From Klebsiella pneumoniae (GTDB lineage: Bacteria > Myxococcota_A > UBA796 > GCA-2862545), in contig CAMASI010000051.1 of assembly GCA_945861065.1 (NCBI GenBank), positions 1-35,013 on the forward strand: 35,013 nucleotides of DNA. Reading direction: 5' to 3'. Shown piece after piece: positions 16,968-25,051 of the stretch. Position numbers and translations under genes: made by a program. Positions within the stretch are counted from its first letter, which is position 1. The number at the start of each line of letters is the position of its first letter. The notes under the pieces were generated by a model, which was given only the letters and a program-made list of their open reading frames with translations, made no database searches and was not told where the DNA came from.

Positions 16968-17111
16968 CGCGCGCCACTTGTTGGGGGCATGAGCAGGTGT
17001 GCCAACGACCGCTCGCACCCCTAGGTGCACGATTGAAGGCCCGTCTTGTAAGTCCTTCGTGGGGAAGGCTGGACGGCGTGCGGTAGTTTCGGGTAAACAG
17101 GCGTCGCAGAT

Positions 17112-17164
17112 CGCCCTCACGAGGGCGGATCACTGGGTCCCAAAGACCCCAACCCTTGGGGGAG
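17112..17164 (+). promoter_or_regulatory. Structured 5' leader before the OmpA-family gene, with two mutually exclusive hairpins
   Basis: Three inverted repeats lie directly before the GTG at 17169. The first is CGCCCT/AGGGCG (17112-17117 with 17122-17127). The second is GGGTC/GACCC (17135-17139 with 17145-17149). The third is CCCCAA/TTGGGG (17147-17152 with 17156-17161). The second and third share bases 17147-17149, so they cannot form together, and the third extends into the ribosome-binding region (GGGGGAG, 17158-17164). This could be a translational switch, but it may simply be a structured leader. Confidence 0.45.
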
Positions 17165-17168
17165 CAAC

Positions 17169-18764
17169 GTGAATCAGATCGCGGTTCGGGCCAAGAAGAC
17201 GGCCAGTTTCGGTGTGTTGGCGGCGGTGTTGTGTGCCCCGTCGATCGCCATGGCGGCTGGCTATTCGGCTGACGTAGAGTTCATTCGACCGACCTTTGGG
17301 TACGGTTCGTTTCATGGCACCGCGGTTCCGATGGCGAAAGAGGCCCTGGCCTTCCGCTACGGTTCGGTGTTGCAGTACGAGATGAACCCGGTCACGCTGT
17401 TCAATGCGCTGTCCGAGTTGGAAGAAGGCGCCGTCGTTACCAACAGGGTCAACGTGAACTTGGGCGTGTCGTTCGACCTGTCGGAACGGGTCACGCTTCA
17501 CGCCTTGGTGCCATCGGCCTTCAACTTTGGTTCCGAGGTCGCACCCTTCGCGGCGGACGGCTTTGGCCTGTCGGACGTCGGCATCGGTGGGCAAGGCATC
17601 CTGGTAAAGACACCTTCGGAGGTGTTCAACCTCGGCATCCGCGCGGGCCTCGTCCTTCCCACGGGTCGGGCGGACGCCTACATGTCGGAATCCGGCTTAC
17701 GAACCAGCGAGGGTTTGCTCGCGATGGTGCAGTTCGGCCCTTTGCGGGTGGCGACCGATGCGGGCGTCATGACGCGCAAGGCCGTGGAGACGGACGAAGA
17801 CTTCAACTTGAGCCACGAGTTCCAGTGGAACAACGGCGTGCGGGTTGGCCTACCGGCAGCCACGCGGACGGCGTTCACGGCGCAGTTGATGTCGCGCAAC
17901 GTGCTCAACGACTTCCTCGCCGGAGGTGCCGAGAACGCGCTTGAGCTGTTGGGCGGTGTGCAGGTTCTGCCCGTGGAGAACGTCGTCGTAGACGTGGGCG
18001 CCGGACGCGGGCTCACCGAGGGCTATGGCACGACCGACTTCAGGTTGCTGGCGGCTGTGACCATCCAACGCGTGCCGCCGCCGCCGCGCCCGATCATCGA
18101 GACGGTGGACGTGCCTCCTCCGCCGCCGCCTCCTCCGCCTCCTCCCGTGATCGACGAACCCGAAGCGCCTCCGGTCTTCGAAGAGAACGTGCTGGCAATC
18201 CTGACGCTGGGCGAAATCAAGATCAAAGACCAGTTAGAGTTCGTGGTCGATACGAACATCCTCAAAGACTACTCGCGTCCTCAGTTGCAAGCCGTGGCAG
18301 ACATCATCAACGGCGATGCGACGCTTGGGCACATCGTCATCGAAGGCCACGCCTCCAAAGAGGGTTCCTTCGAACACAACTACACGCTGGCCGAATCGCG
18401 TGCCCGTCGCATCTGGGAAGAGCTGATGGTGATGGGCGTTCACCCCGACCGCGTGAGCTACCGCGGTATGGGCGAGGTCGTCACCTTGCCGGACTTCCCG
18501 GGAGAAGACGAAGATTCGTTGCAGAAGAACCGGCGCGTGCTCTTCAAAATCGTGCATTACTACGACGACATCGCGGACATGCCGGACTACCCGGCCCAAG
18601 TGGTATTGCCGTGGAACGGCGCAACCGGCGGCATCATCCAGCCCAAGAAGCCAGAGGTTCCGAAGGAAGAGAAGCCGGAAGAAGAGAAGGACGAGTTCGA
18701 CCAGTTTGAAGTTCAAGGTGCCAAACCCCCCGAGGGCCCTGCCCCGGAGGAAGGCAAGAAGTGA
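17169..18764 (+). CDS. OmpA-family outer-membrane protein, 531 aa
   Basis: A signal peptide (residues 1-29, cleavage after AMA) is followed by a beta-barrel-like domain (about 30-300) with alternating strands (VNLGVSFDLSERVTLHALVPSAFNFG, GIRAGLVLPTGRADAY). A poly-Pro linker runs from about 300 to 335. Then comes a peptidoglycan-binding OmpA C-terminal domain (about 355-462), with VIEGHASKEGSFEHNYTLAESRARRIWEEL, VSYRGMGE and NRRVLFKI. A charged Lys/Glu/Pro tail ends the protein. It should tether the outer membrane to the wall. The GTG start at 17169 has GGAG 4 nt upstream. The two repeat-containing surface-protein genes that follow begin 29 nt downstream, and the three probably form one unit. 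The 201-nt gap upstream holds no gene but does hold the hairpins noted above. Confidence 0.9.
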   Translation: MNQIAVRAKKTASFGVLAAVLCAPSIAMAAGYSADVEFIRPTFGYGSFHGTAVPMAKEALAFRYGSVLQYEMNPVTLFNALSELEEGAVVTNRVNVNLGVSFDLSERVTLHALVPSAFNFGSEVAPFAADGFGLSDVGIGGQGILVKTPSEVFNLGIRAGLVLPTGRADAYMSESGLRTSEGLLAMVQFGPLRVATDAGVMTRKAVETDEDFNLSHEFQWNNGVRVGLPAATRTAFTAQLMSRNVLNDFLAGGAENALELLGGVQVLPVENVVVDVGAGRGLTEGYGTTDFRLLAAVTIQRVPPPPRPIIETVDVPPPPPPPPPPPVIDEPEAPPVFEENVLAILTLGEIKIKDQLEFVVDTNILKDYSRPQLQAVADIINGDATLGHIVIEGHASKEGSFEHNYTLAESRARRIWEELMVMGVHPDRVSYRGMGEVVTLPDFPGEDEDSLQKNRRVLFKIVHYYDDIADMPDYPAQVVLPWNGATGGIIQPKKPEVPKEEKPEEEKDEFDQFEVQGAKPPEGPAPEEGKK

Positions 18765-18766
18765 CA

Positions 18767-18782
18767 GTCAGCGCAAGCTGAC
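18767..18782 (+). other. Intercistronic hairpin with GCAA tetraloop
   Basis: GTCAGC-GCAA-GCTGAC is a perfect 6-bp stem closed by a GNRA-type tetraloop. It fills the gap between the OmpA stop (18762-18764) and the ribosome site (GGAG, 18785-18788) of the next gene. It has no U-tract, so it is more likely an mRNA-stability or processing element than a terminator. Confidence 0.5.
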
Positions 18783-18793
18783 GTGGAGTGACG

Positions 18794-20881
18794 ATGCGGC
18801 AATTCGGATCGGGGACTGTGGCGATGGTCTTGGGTTGCCTGTGGGCATCACAGGCCAGCGCCCAAGAGGTGGCGATCTATGGCGCGGCATCTGATCCCAC
18901 GTGGAATCTGCTGACCCACGACATCGTCACGTGCACGGAAGAGTTCGGCAACGTCGATTACTACGACGTGAGCGCGTTCACGCCCGACCTCGGCCACCTG
19001 CAGAACTACCACGCGGTCCTCGTCTACAGTGACAAGCAGTTCGCTGATGCCATCACGTTTGGCGACGTGCTGGCGGACTACGTGGAGGGTGGCGGAGGCC
19101 TTGTCTTGGCCGCCGGAACGATGGCGACTGGCCAGAACGCGTTGCAAGGGCGAATCGTGTCGGATGGACTCATCCCGGCCGCAATGGGTCCCATGGTCTC
19201 CCCGGGCGGGAACTTAAGCCTGACGGTACTTCCTGGCTATGAGTGGCTTCCAGGGCAGATTGCCGGCCACCAGTTGGTCTATGGTGTGAATTTCGTGGAT
19301 TTGGGCGCGGAGTCCATTCACGTGCAGGGCCTCGTCCCCGTGGCCGATACTGTCGTGCCGGCGGAGTGGAGCAACGGCGAACCCGCCATCATCGGGTGGG
19401 AGCCTGCGGACCCGCTGTGGGGCCGGGTCGTCATCGTGAACTTGTTCCCGGCGGACGGTTGGGCGGGCGACGTGGACCGCATCATGTCGCAGGCGCTGCT
19501 GTGGGCCCAGCGTTACGAGAAGCCGGCGGGCACCTGCTACAACACGGACATCTATCAGGATCTGAATTGCAATTTCGTCGAAGAGAGCGAGGAGTTCCTC
19601 ATCGACGTGACAGACCCTTTGTGCGCGGCAAACGTTGATCCGCTCACGGGCCTGCCCTATCCTACCAACGACTATTACTACAATTACTTTGAGTTCGGTT
19701 GCACGTACTTCATCGGCGATCACGACGTAGACGGCGACTTGCTCGTGGGCCTTGATCCTCTCGCGGGCCTGGGCATCGTATCCATTTACACGCCAGACGG
19801 AAATCCCGCTTCGACCGCGCTACTGACCTGCGACAATTGTTTGTATGAGTACAATCCTGACCAGGCGGATATCGATTGTGACGGCGCTGGCGACCTGTGC
19901 GACAACTGTCTATACGTAGCGAATCCGGATCAGTTTAACGACGACGGGGACTGTTGGGGTAACGATTGCGACAATTGCATGTTCACCGACAATATCGACC
20001 AGTCCGACCTCGATTTCGATAATGTAGGCGACGTGTGCGACAATTGCATTTTTACCTTCAACCCCGACCAGTCCGATAGTGATGGAAGCTACCCCGATCT
20101 GGATTTCTACGGGGACGCCTGCGACAATTGCCCAGAAATCCTCAACCCGGGTCAAGGCGATAGCGATTTTGACGGCGTCGGCGACTACTGCGACAACTGC
20201 GTTCTTGGCGTCAACCCTGGCCAGCAGGACGCGGATGCCGATGGAATCGGCGACAGTTGCGATGCTTGCCCGTTTGAGGCGGGCGTCAACCAGGATGACG
20301 GTGACGGCGACGGTGTCGGCGACGACTGCGACGTGTGCCCCACGATTGAGGACCCGGAACAGCCCGACGAAGATGTCGATGGCACCGGGGATTCGTGCGA
20401 CAATTGCCCCTTCAACTTCAACGGCGAACAAGACGACGCCGACGGTGATTTTGTGGGAGACGCCTGCGACCGTTGCCCGTTCGTAGAGGATGACCAAGCC
20501 GACGGAGACGGCGATGCCGCGGGCGATGCCTGCGACAACTGCCCCGAGTTGGCCAACGGGGATCAACTCGACGGCGACGAAGACGGCTTCGGAGACAGCT
20601 GCGATTGGTGTCCCCATACCCCCGACGAGTACAACCTCGATGGGGATCGCGACACGGTGGGCGATGTGTGCGACAACTGCGTGGAGATGGCCAACGTCGA
20701 CCAGGCGGACGAAGATGGCGACGCGGTGGGTGACCTGTGCGACGTTTACGAGTTGCGCGGCGGTGGTGTCATTCACAAGACCAATGAAAGCGCTTGTGAC
20801 AACAGCGGAAACTCGGGTGTGGGCTGGCTGACCTTGACTTTGTCCTTGGCCCTGGCGCGCCGTCGTCAGAAGGAGGCCTGA
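18794..20881 (+). CDS. Surface protein with amidotransferase-like N-domain, 13 TSP3-like CDxC repeats and MYXO-CTERM-like tail, 695 aa
   Basis: A signal peptide (residues 1-24, ending ASA) precedes a domain of about 220 residues resembling a class-I glutamine-amidotransferase/ThuA-like Rossmann fold (YHAVLVYSDKQF, then FGDVLADYVEGGGGLVLAAG). No catalytic Cys-His pair is obvious, so it may be a binding domain. From Cys346 come 13 repeats of about 23 residues. Each starts with CDxC and contains a DxDxDGxGD Ca-binding loop, as in thrombospondin type-3 repeats. After a degenerate last unit (CDVY) the tail has a single Cys (NESACDNSG), a hydrophobic helix and RRR, a variant sorting signal. The ATG at 18794 has GGAG 5 nt upstream. 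The TGA overlaps the next gene's ATG. It is paralogous to that next gene throughout. Confidence 0.85.
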   Translation: MRQFGSGTVAMVLGCLWASQASAQEVAIYGAASDPTWNLLTHDIVTCTEEFGNVDYYDVSAFTPDLGHLQNYHAVLVYSDKQFADAITFGDVLADYVEGGGGLVLAAGTMATGQNALQGRIVSDGLIPAAMGPMVSPGGNLSLTVLPGYEWLPGQIAGHQLVYGVNFVDLGAESIHVQGLVPVADTVVPAEWSNGEPAIIGWEPADPLWGRVVIVNLFPADGWAGDVDRIMSQALLWAQRYEKPAGTCYNTDIYQDLNCNFVEESEEFLIDVTDPLCAANVDPLTGLPYPTNDYYYNYFEFGCTYFIGDHDVDGDLLVGLDPLAGLGIVSIYTPDGNPASTALLTCDNCLYEYNPDQADIDCDGAGDLCDNCLYVANPDQFNDDGDCWGNDCDNCMFTDNIDQSDLDFDNVGDVCDNCIFTFNPDQSDSDGSYPDLDFYGDACDNCPEILNPGQGDSDFDGVGDYCDNCVLGVNPGQQDADADGIGDSCDACPFEAGVNQDDGDGDGVGDDCDVCPTIEDPEQPDEDVDGTGDSCDNCPFNFNGEQDDADGDFVGDACDRCPFVEDDQADGDGDAAGDACDNCPELANGDQLDGDEDGFGDSCDWCPHTPDEYNLDGDRDTVGDVCDNCVEMANVDQADEDGDAVGDLCDVYELRGGGVIHKTNESACDNSGNSGVGWLTLTLSLALARRRQKEA
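19829..20737 (+). repeat. Thirteen tandem TSP3-like CDxC repeats (first paralog)
   Basis: Each unit begins CDxC and ends GD followed by one residue before the next Cys. The x residues in order are N, N, N, N, N, N, A, V, N, R, N, W, N. Unit 12 (CDWC) is followed by the phrase DRDTVGDV. Confidence 0.9.
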
Positions 20882-23058
20882 TGCGCAGCGCGATTGTCTC
20901 GCTGGTAGTACTGCTCGCACCTTCGGGTGCGTGGGCGCAGGATCTCGACGTCGCTTTTCTTGCCGCTCTCCCGGATCCTGCGTGGAACGAAGAGGTGCGC
21001 GACAAGGTCATGTGCACGCAGCTCTTCCACCGGATTGATTTGTTCGACATCGAAACAACGATGCCGACCTTAGAGCAATTGGAAGAATACGACGCGGTCA
21101 TGGCGTTTACGGCGGCGACCAATCCTTCGTTGGATGGCGTAGCCTTGGGCGACATTCTCGCCGACTATGTGGCACAGGGCGGTGGGTTGGTGCTCGCCGG
21201 CGGCGCGATGGCGTCGAATTCGGCGTTGAGCGGTCGCCTGATTTCGCAGAATTACGTGCCCGTCACCTACGGCACCATGGTGGCGTTCGGTTCGAACCAG
21301 ACCGTGTCCATTGTGGAGGCGTACGCATTCTCGCCGGGTCCAAGGGGCCCATCGGATCCGGGTCCAATCCGGGGCCACGATGCGATTAATGGCGTCAATG
21401 AAATTGATGGTGGGGCGACGTCCTGGCAGGTCACAGGCATGACCGTGCGTGCCCCGGGCATCGAACTCGCGACGTGGTCCAACGGCGAGCCGGCGGTGGT
21501 CGTGCTGGAGCCCCCTTCGCTCGACTTTGGGCGCGTCGCTGTGGTCAACCTTTACCCGCCGTCAGACGACAGCGATGCCGATCTGTGGGACGAAGGAACC
21601 GACGGCGAGTGGATGATGGGGGCTGCCCTGGCGTGGACTGCACGCTTCGACAAGGGCGTGGATTTTTGCCAGAATTTCTCTTTGTCGCAAGACCTCAACT
21701 GCAACGGCATTGACGTGTCGCTCGAGCAGACCATCGACAATTCGTCGGATGAGTGTCAGGGCAATGTAGACCCGTTGACGGGCCTGCCGTACGACAACAA
21801 CGACTATTATTGGGACTATTTCCGATGGGAGTGTGGTTTTCTGACTGACGTCGCCGGCTACGACGTAGACGGCGATGGCCTCGGGCAAGGAAACCTCTCT
21901 GTGCCATGGGAGACCCCTGGCGGTGGAAGCATCGCGGTAATCCTGGCGTGCGACAATTGTGGCGGCGACTACAACCCCACGGGCGATGACCTGGATTGCG
22001 ACGGACTCGGCGATCTTTGCGACAACTGCGTGTGGGTCGCAAATCCGATGCAAGCGGCGAGCGACGGCGACTGTTTCGGCGACGATTGCGACAATTGCTT
22101 GTTCGTTGAGAATCCAGACCAATACGACGACGACGCTGACGGCGAGGGCAACGAGTGCGACAACTGCGATGACGTCCCGAACCCGGGCTACCCCGTCGGT
22201 TGGGGCTACCAAGCAGACGCGGACGGCGACGAGGCTGGCGATGCGTGCGACAACTGTTTGTTGGCTTCCAACGGTTCGCAAATCGACCAAGACGGCGACG
22301 GACTTGGGGATGAGTGCGACAACTGTCCGCTGGACGAGAATCCGCCGGACAGCGAGGGCGTTCAGGAAGACAGCGACGAAGATGGCGTGGGCGACCTGTG
22401 CGACACGTGTCCTGGCGTGCAGTCCTCGGATCAGACGGATCAGGATGGAGACGGTGTGGGTGATGCGTGCGACGTGTGTCCCACCATTCCCGACTACAAC
22501 CAGGACGATGACGACCTGGATGACGTAGGCAATGTGTGCGACAATTGCCCGTCCTACGGCAACGACGAGCAGACTGACTACGATGAAGACGGTGTCGGCG
22601 ACGTGTGCGATGTGTGCCCGTTGGACCCAAATCCTGGGCAATCAGACTCAGACGGCGATGCACTCGGCGATGTGTGCGACAACTGTCCGAGTGTCGACAA
22701 CTCGGATCAGGGTGACGTAGACGAAGACGGCTTCGGCGATGAATGCGATTGGTGCCCGCGGGTAGGCTTTGTTGAAGGCGAGGGGACCGACACCGGCTAC
22801 GTCGACGAGAACCTCGATCAGGATCGGGACACGGTGGGCGACGTCTGCGACAACTGTCCGTTCCTTCCCAATGGGAATCAGGCCGACGCAGATGGTGACG
22901 GCCTTGGTGACGTGTGCGACGTGTTGGCCATCCGCGGCGGTGGGTCACTCACCAAAGGGGGTTGTGACCACACGGGCGGCGGACCCGTCCTGTGGACGGT
23001 CGGCGTCGCGCTGGCGTTCGGGCTCCGTCGCCGCTCAGCTACAACTCTCGCTGACTGA
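20881..23058 (+). CDS. Tandem paralog: surface protein with amidotransferase-like N-domain, 13 TSP3-like repeats and sorting-signal-like tail, 725 aa
   Basis: The architecture is the same as in the preceding gene. A signal peptide (residues 1-19, ending AWA) is followed by the amidotransferase-like domain (YDAVMAFTAATN, then LGDILADYVAQGGGLVLAGGAM). A Cys-containing bridge (SQDLNCNGIDVSLE, matching YQDLNCNFVEESEE) follows. From Cys357 come 13 CDxC/DxDxDGxGD repeats, ending in CDVLAIRGGG. The tail has one Cys (KGGCDHTGGG), a hydrophobic helix (VLWTVGVALAFGL) and RRR. The ATG overlaps the upstream TGA by one base (TGATG). The 3' end overlaps the convergent MORN gene by 20 nt. The repeats should bind many Ca ions and form a stiff rod. 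Attachment to the cell surface by a myxosortase-like enzyme is inferred; no such enzyme is encoded here. Confidence 0.85.
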   Translation: MRSAIVSLVVLLAPSGAWAQDLDVAFLAALPDPAWNEEVRDKVMCTQLFHRIDLFDIETTMPTLEQLEEYDAVMAFTAATNPSLDGVALGDILADYVAQGGGLVLAGGAMASNSALSGRLISQNYVPVTYGTMVAFGSNQTVSIVEAYAFSPGPRGPSDPGPIRGHDAINGVNEIDGGATSWQVTGMTVRAPGIELATWSNGEPAVVVLEPPSLDFGRVAVVNLYPPSDDSDADLWDEGTDGEWMMGAALAWTARFDKGVDFCQNFSLSQDLNCNGIDVSLEQTIDNSSDECQGNVDPLTGLPYDNNDYYWDYFRWECGFLTDVAGYDVDGDGLGQGNLSVPWETPGGGSIAVILACDNCGGDYNPTGDDLDCDGLGDLCDNCVWVANPMQAASDGDCFGDDCDNCLFVENPDQYDDDADGEGNECDNCDDVPNPGYPVGWGYQADADGDEAGDACDNCLLASNGSQIDQDGDGLGDECDNCPLDENPPDSEGVQEDSDEDGVGDLCDTCPGVQSSDQTDQDGDGVGDACDVCPTIPDYNQDDDDLDDVGNVCDNCPSYGNDEQTDYDEDGVGDVCDVCPLDPNPGQSDSDGDALGDVCDNCPSVDNSDQGDVDEDGFGDECDWCPRVGFVEGEGTDTGYVDENLDQDRDTVGDVCDNCPFLPNGNQADADGDGLGDVCDVLAIRGGGSLTKGGCDHTGGGPVLWTVGVALAFGLRRRSATTLAD
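21949..22914 (+). repeat. Thirteen tandem TSP3-like CDxC repeats (second paralog)
   Basis: The x residues of CDxC in order are N, N, N, N, N, N, T, V, N, V, N, W, N. This matches the first paralog at eleven of thirteen positions, including the unique W in unit 12. Units 4, 6 and 12 are longer than average. Confidence 0.9.
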
Positions 23059-23626
23059 CCAACCGCCCGCCGCGGTAAATGCGCTCGCGGTCTGGCACAC
23101 CCTCGGGGGTGAAGTCGATCCAGGTGCCGTCTTGGTCGCCAAGGATGTAGGCCCCTTCGACGCGGGTCAGGTCCTCCGTCCAGAAAGTCCACGGTCCGTT
23201 TTCCACGCCGTCCACGTATTGGCCTTCGTTCATTCGGTCGCCTGATGGATGAAAGCTGGTCCACACGCCATCTTTCATTCCGCGAATGTAGGTGCCCTGC
23301 GTTTGCGGTTTGCCGTTGGGGTACCAGTGCAGCCATGTTCCGCTGCGCTCATTGTCGAGCCAGTCCCCGGTGAATGCCCGCACTTCGTTGGCGTGCCACC
23401 CGATCGAAGGGCCTTCTCTGCGCCACTGGCCGTTGGCCAATTGGCGTCGACACCACACTTCTAAGCCCACGGGCGGCGCGTGGCCGGCTGGCGTCGTGCC
23501 CTCAGGGCACACCAGATCCGGATGCGGAGAGGGCGGAGGTCCGGGTGGCGGGGGTGGAATCGGTTTCTTGCAACTGGCCAATGCGATTGCAAGCGTGAGG
23601 ATGATGCGGTAGCTGCTGCGGTCCAA
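23039..23626 (-). CDS. MORN-repeat (YwqK-like) lipoprotein, 195 aa
   Basis: A lipoprotein signal (IILTLAIALASC, Cys19) and a Pro-rich linker (PIPPPPPGPPPSP) are followed by a Cys-containing segment and then at least four MORN-type repeats: GTWLHWYPNGKPQTQGTY, GVWTSFHPSGDRMNEGQY, GPWTFWTEDLTRVEGAY and GTWIDFTPEGVPDRE. MORN/YwqK-type repeats form extended beta-hairpin arrays whose role in bacteria is mostly unknown; many myxobacterial lipoproteins carry them. The start is a TTG at 23626 with GGAG upstream. It lies only 12 nt from the divergent ATG of the amidohydrolase at 23639. The 3' end overlaps the TSP3-repeat gene by 20 nt. Confidence 0.82.
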   Translation of the reverse strand: MDRSSYRIILTLAIALASCKKPIPPPPPGPPPSPHPDLVCPEGTTPAGHAPPVGLEVWCRRQLANGQWRREGPSIGWHANEVRAFTGDWLDNERSGTWLHWYPNGKPQTQGTYIRGMKDGVWTSFHPSGDRMNEGQYVDGVENGPWTFWTEDLTRVEGAYILGDQDGTWIDFTPEGVPDRERIYRGGRLVSQREL

Positions 23627-23638
23627 CGAGGTCGCTCC

Positions 23639-25051
23639 ATGAGGGGCAGGGTTGCGCGGTTCGGTTTTGCCCTTGTCGGGGTGCTTCTATCCAAAACCGC
23701 AGCGGCCGCCGATCGTTCCTTGGCGGACGCAGAGGTTCGAGGGCACACGTCCGTAGAGTCTGTGTCCCCAGGGGAGGCGCCTGCGTTCGCTTTGGTCGGT
23801 GGCACCGTCATGACCGCGGCGGGTACGGTGTTTTCGCCAGGGTACGTGATCGTGCGAGATGGCCGGATCTTCGCAGTCGGAGAGGGATCGCCGCCGCGAT
23901 CCGACGCCGTCAGAGAGATCGACGTCACGGGGCAGTTCGTCACGCCGGGCCTGATCGACACCCACAGCCACCTCGGCGTGTACCCGTCGCCCCCAGGACG
24001 GGGCCATGGGGACGGCAATGAGGCCAGTGCGCCGACCACCGCGGGTGTGTGGGCAGAGCACAGCCTTTGGCCCCAGGATCCCGGATTTGGGTTGGCGCTC
24101 CAAGGTGGTGTCACGGCAATGCAAATCCTACCCGGGTCCGCAAACTTGATCGGCGGTCGCGGCTTCGTCATCCAGAACGTGCCGACGCGCGGCTCACGCG
24201 CGATGCGTTTCCCCAACGCCCCAGACACAATCAAGATGGCCTGCGGCGAGAATCCAAAGCGGGTGTACGGCGAAGAACGACACGGCGCGCCCTCGACCCG
24301 GATGGGCAATCTGCGCGGCCAGCGCGAGGCCTTTCTCGATGCGGAAGCGTACGAGGCCTCTTGGGATTTGTATGAGGAGGGCGTTGGGAAAGAGCCTCCG
24401 AAGAAGGGCGGTCCCCCGGACGCCGGCAAAGCCCCGGACCGAGACCTCGACAAAGAGACGCTGGTAGCGGTCATGCGCGGCGACATCCTGCCCCAAATCC
24501 ATTGCTACCGGGCCGACGACATGCTCGCGATGCTGCAGCTTGCTGACGAGTTTGGTTTCTCCGTGCGGTCGTTCCATCATGCGTTGGAAGCCTACAAGAT
24601 CGCGGACATTCTGGCGCAGAAGGGTGTCGCGGTTTCTACCTGGGCGGACTGGTGGGGGTTCAAGTTGGAGGCCTGGGACGGAATCCAGGAAAACCTCGCT
24701 CTGGTCACCGTGGCGGGTGGCCGGGCGATCGTGCACAGCGACTCCAATGTGGGGATCCAGCGACTGAACCAAGAAGCCAGTAAGGGCCTTACAACAGGGC
24801 GACGGATGGGGCTCACGCTCACCGAAGATCAGGCGCTGAAGTGGGTGACCCTCAATCCAGCGTGGGCGCTCGGGATCGACGACCAGACAGGTTCCATCGA
24901 GGTGGGCAAACGGGCGGACCTCGTCGTGTGGGATCACCATCCGTTTTCGGTGCTCGCGCTGGCCACCCGCGTGTGGGTAGAGGGCAGGCTTCGTTTCAAT
25001 GTGACCGAGGGCTCGGATCCGAGCGATTTTGAATTGGGGACGGAGCTTTGA
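23639..25051 (+). CDS. Secreted amidohydrolase (imidazolonepropionase-like), 470 aa
   Basis: A signal peptide (MRGRVARFGFALVGVLLSKTAAA) precedes an amidohydrolase-superfamily TIM barrel. The metal-binding strand-1 motif is intact: VTPGLIDTHSHLG, with His109 and His111. Later ligand candidates are IHCYRADD, RSFHHALEAYK and the Asp in IVHSDSN. The C-terminal composite domain reads GSIEVGKRADLVVWDHHPF, as in imidazolonepropionase and related deaminases. Periplasmic members of this family act on peptides or small cyclic amides; the substrate cannot be told here. The ATG at 23639 follows GAGG; a longer frame going back to 23480 would run antisense through the MORN gene. Its TGA overlaps the TTG of the next gene (TTGA). 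First gene of a three-gene operon. Confidence 0.88.
   Translation: MRGRVARFGFALVGVLLSKTAAAADRSLADAEVRGHTSVESVSPGEAPAFALVGGTVMTAAGTVFSPGYVIVRDGRIFAVGEGSPPRSDAVREIDVTGQFVTPGLIDTHSHLGVYPSPPGRGHGDGNEASAPTTAGVWAEHSLWPQDPGFGLALQGGVTAMQILPGSANLIGGRGFVIQNVPTRGSRAMRFPNAPDTIKMACGENPKRVYGEERHGAPSTRMGNLRGQREAFLDAEAYEASWDLYEEGVGKEPPKKGGPPDAGKAPDRDLDKETLVAVMRGDILPQIHCYRADDMLAMLQLADEFGFSVRSFHHALEAYKIADILAQKGVAVSTWADWWGFKLEAWDGIQENLALVTVAGGRAIVHSDSNVGIQRLNQEASKGLTTGRRMGLTLTEDQALKWVTLNPAWALGIDDQTGSIEVGKRADLVVWDHHPFSVLALATRVWVEGRLRFNVTEGSDPSDFELGTEL

Noticed and set aside
17015..17028. GCACC-CCTA-GGTGC hairpin after sucB as a terminator
   Set aside because: The stem is only 5 bp and has no U-tract after it, so it is not called as a terminator.
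15714..17120. Long minus-strand frame antisense to sucA/sucB
   Set aside because: It is low-complexity, Arg/His-rich and entirely antisense to two conserved enzymes.
19910..20920. Minus-strand frames of repeated hydrophobic Val/Ala/Ile units antisense to the TSP3-repeat genes (also 21562-22641)
   Set aside because: The periodic pattern is the reverse reading of the CDxC repeat codons; there is no start signal or domain, and the sense strand is clearly coding.
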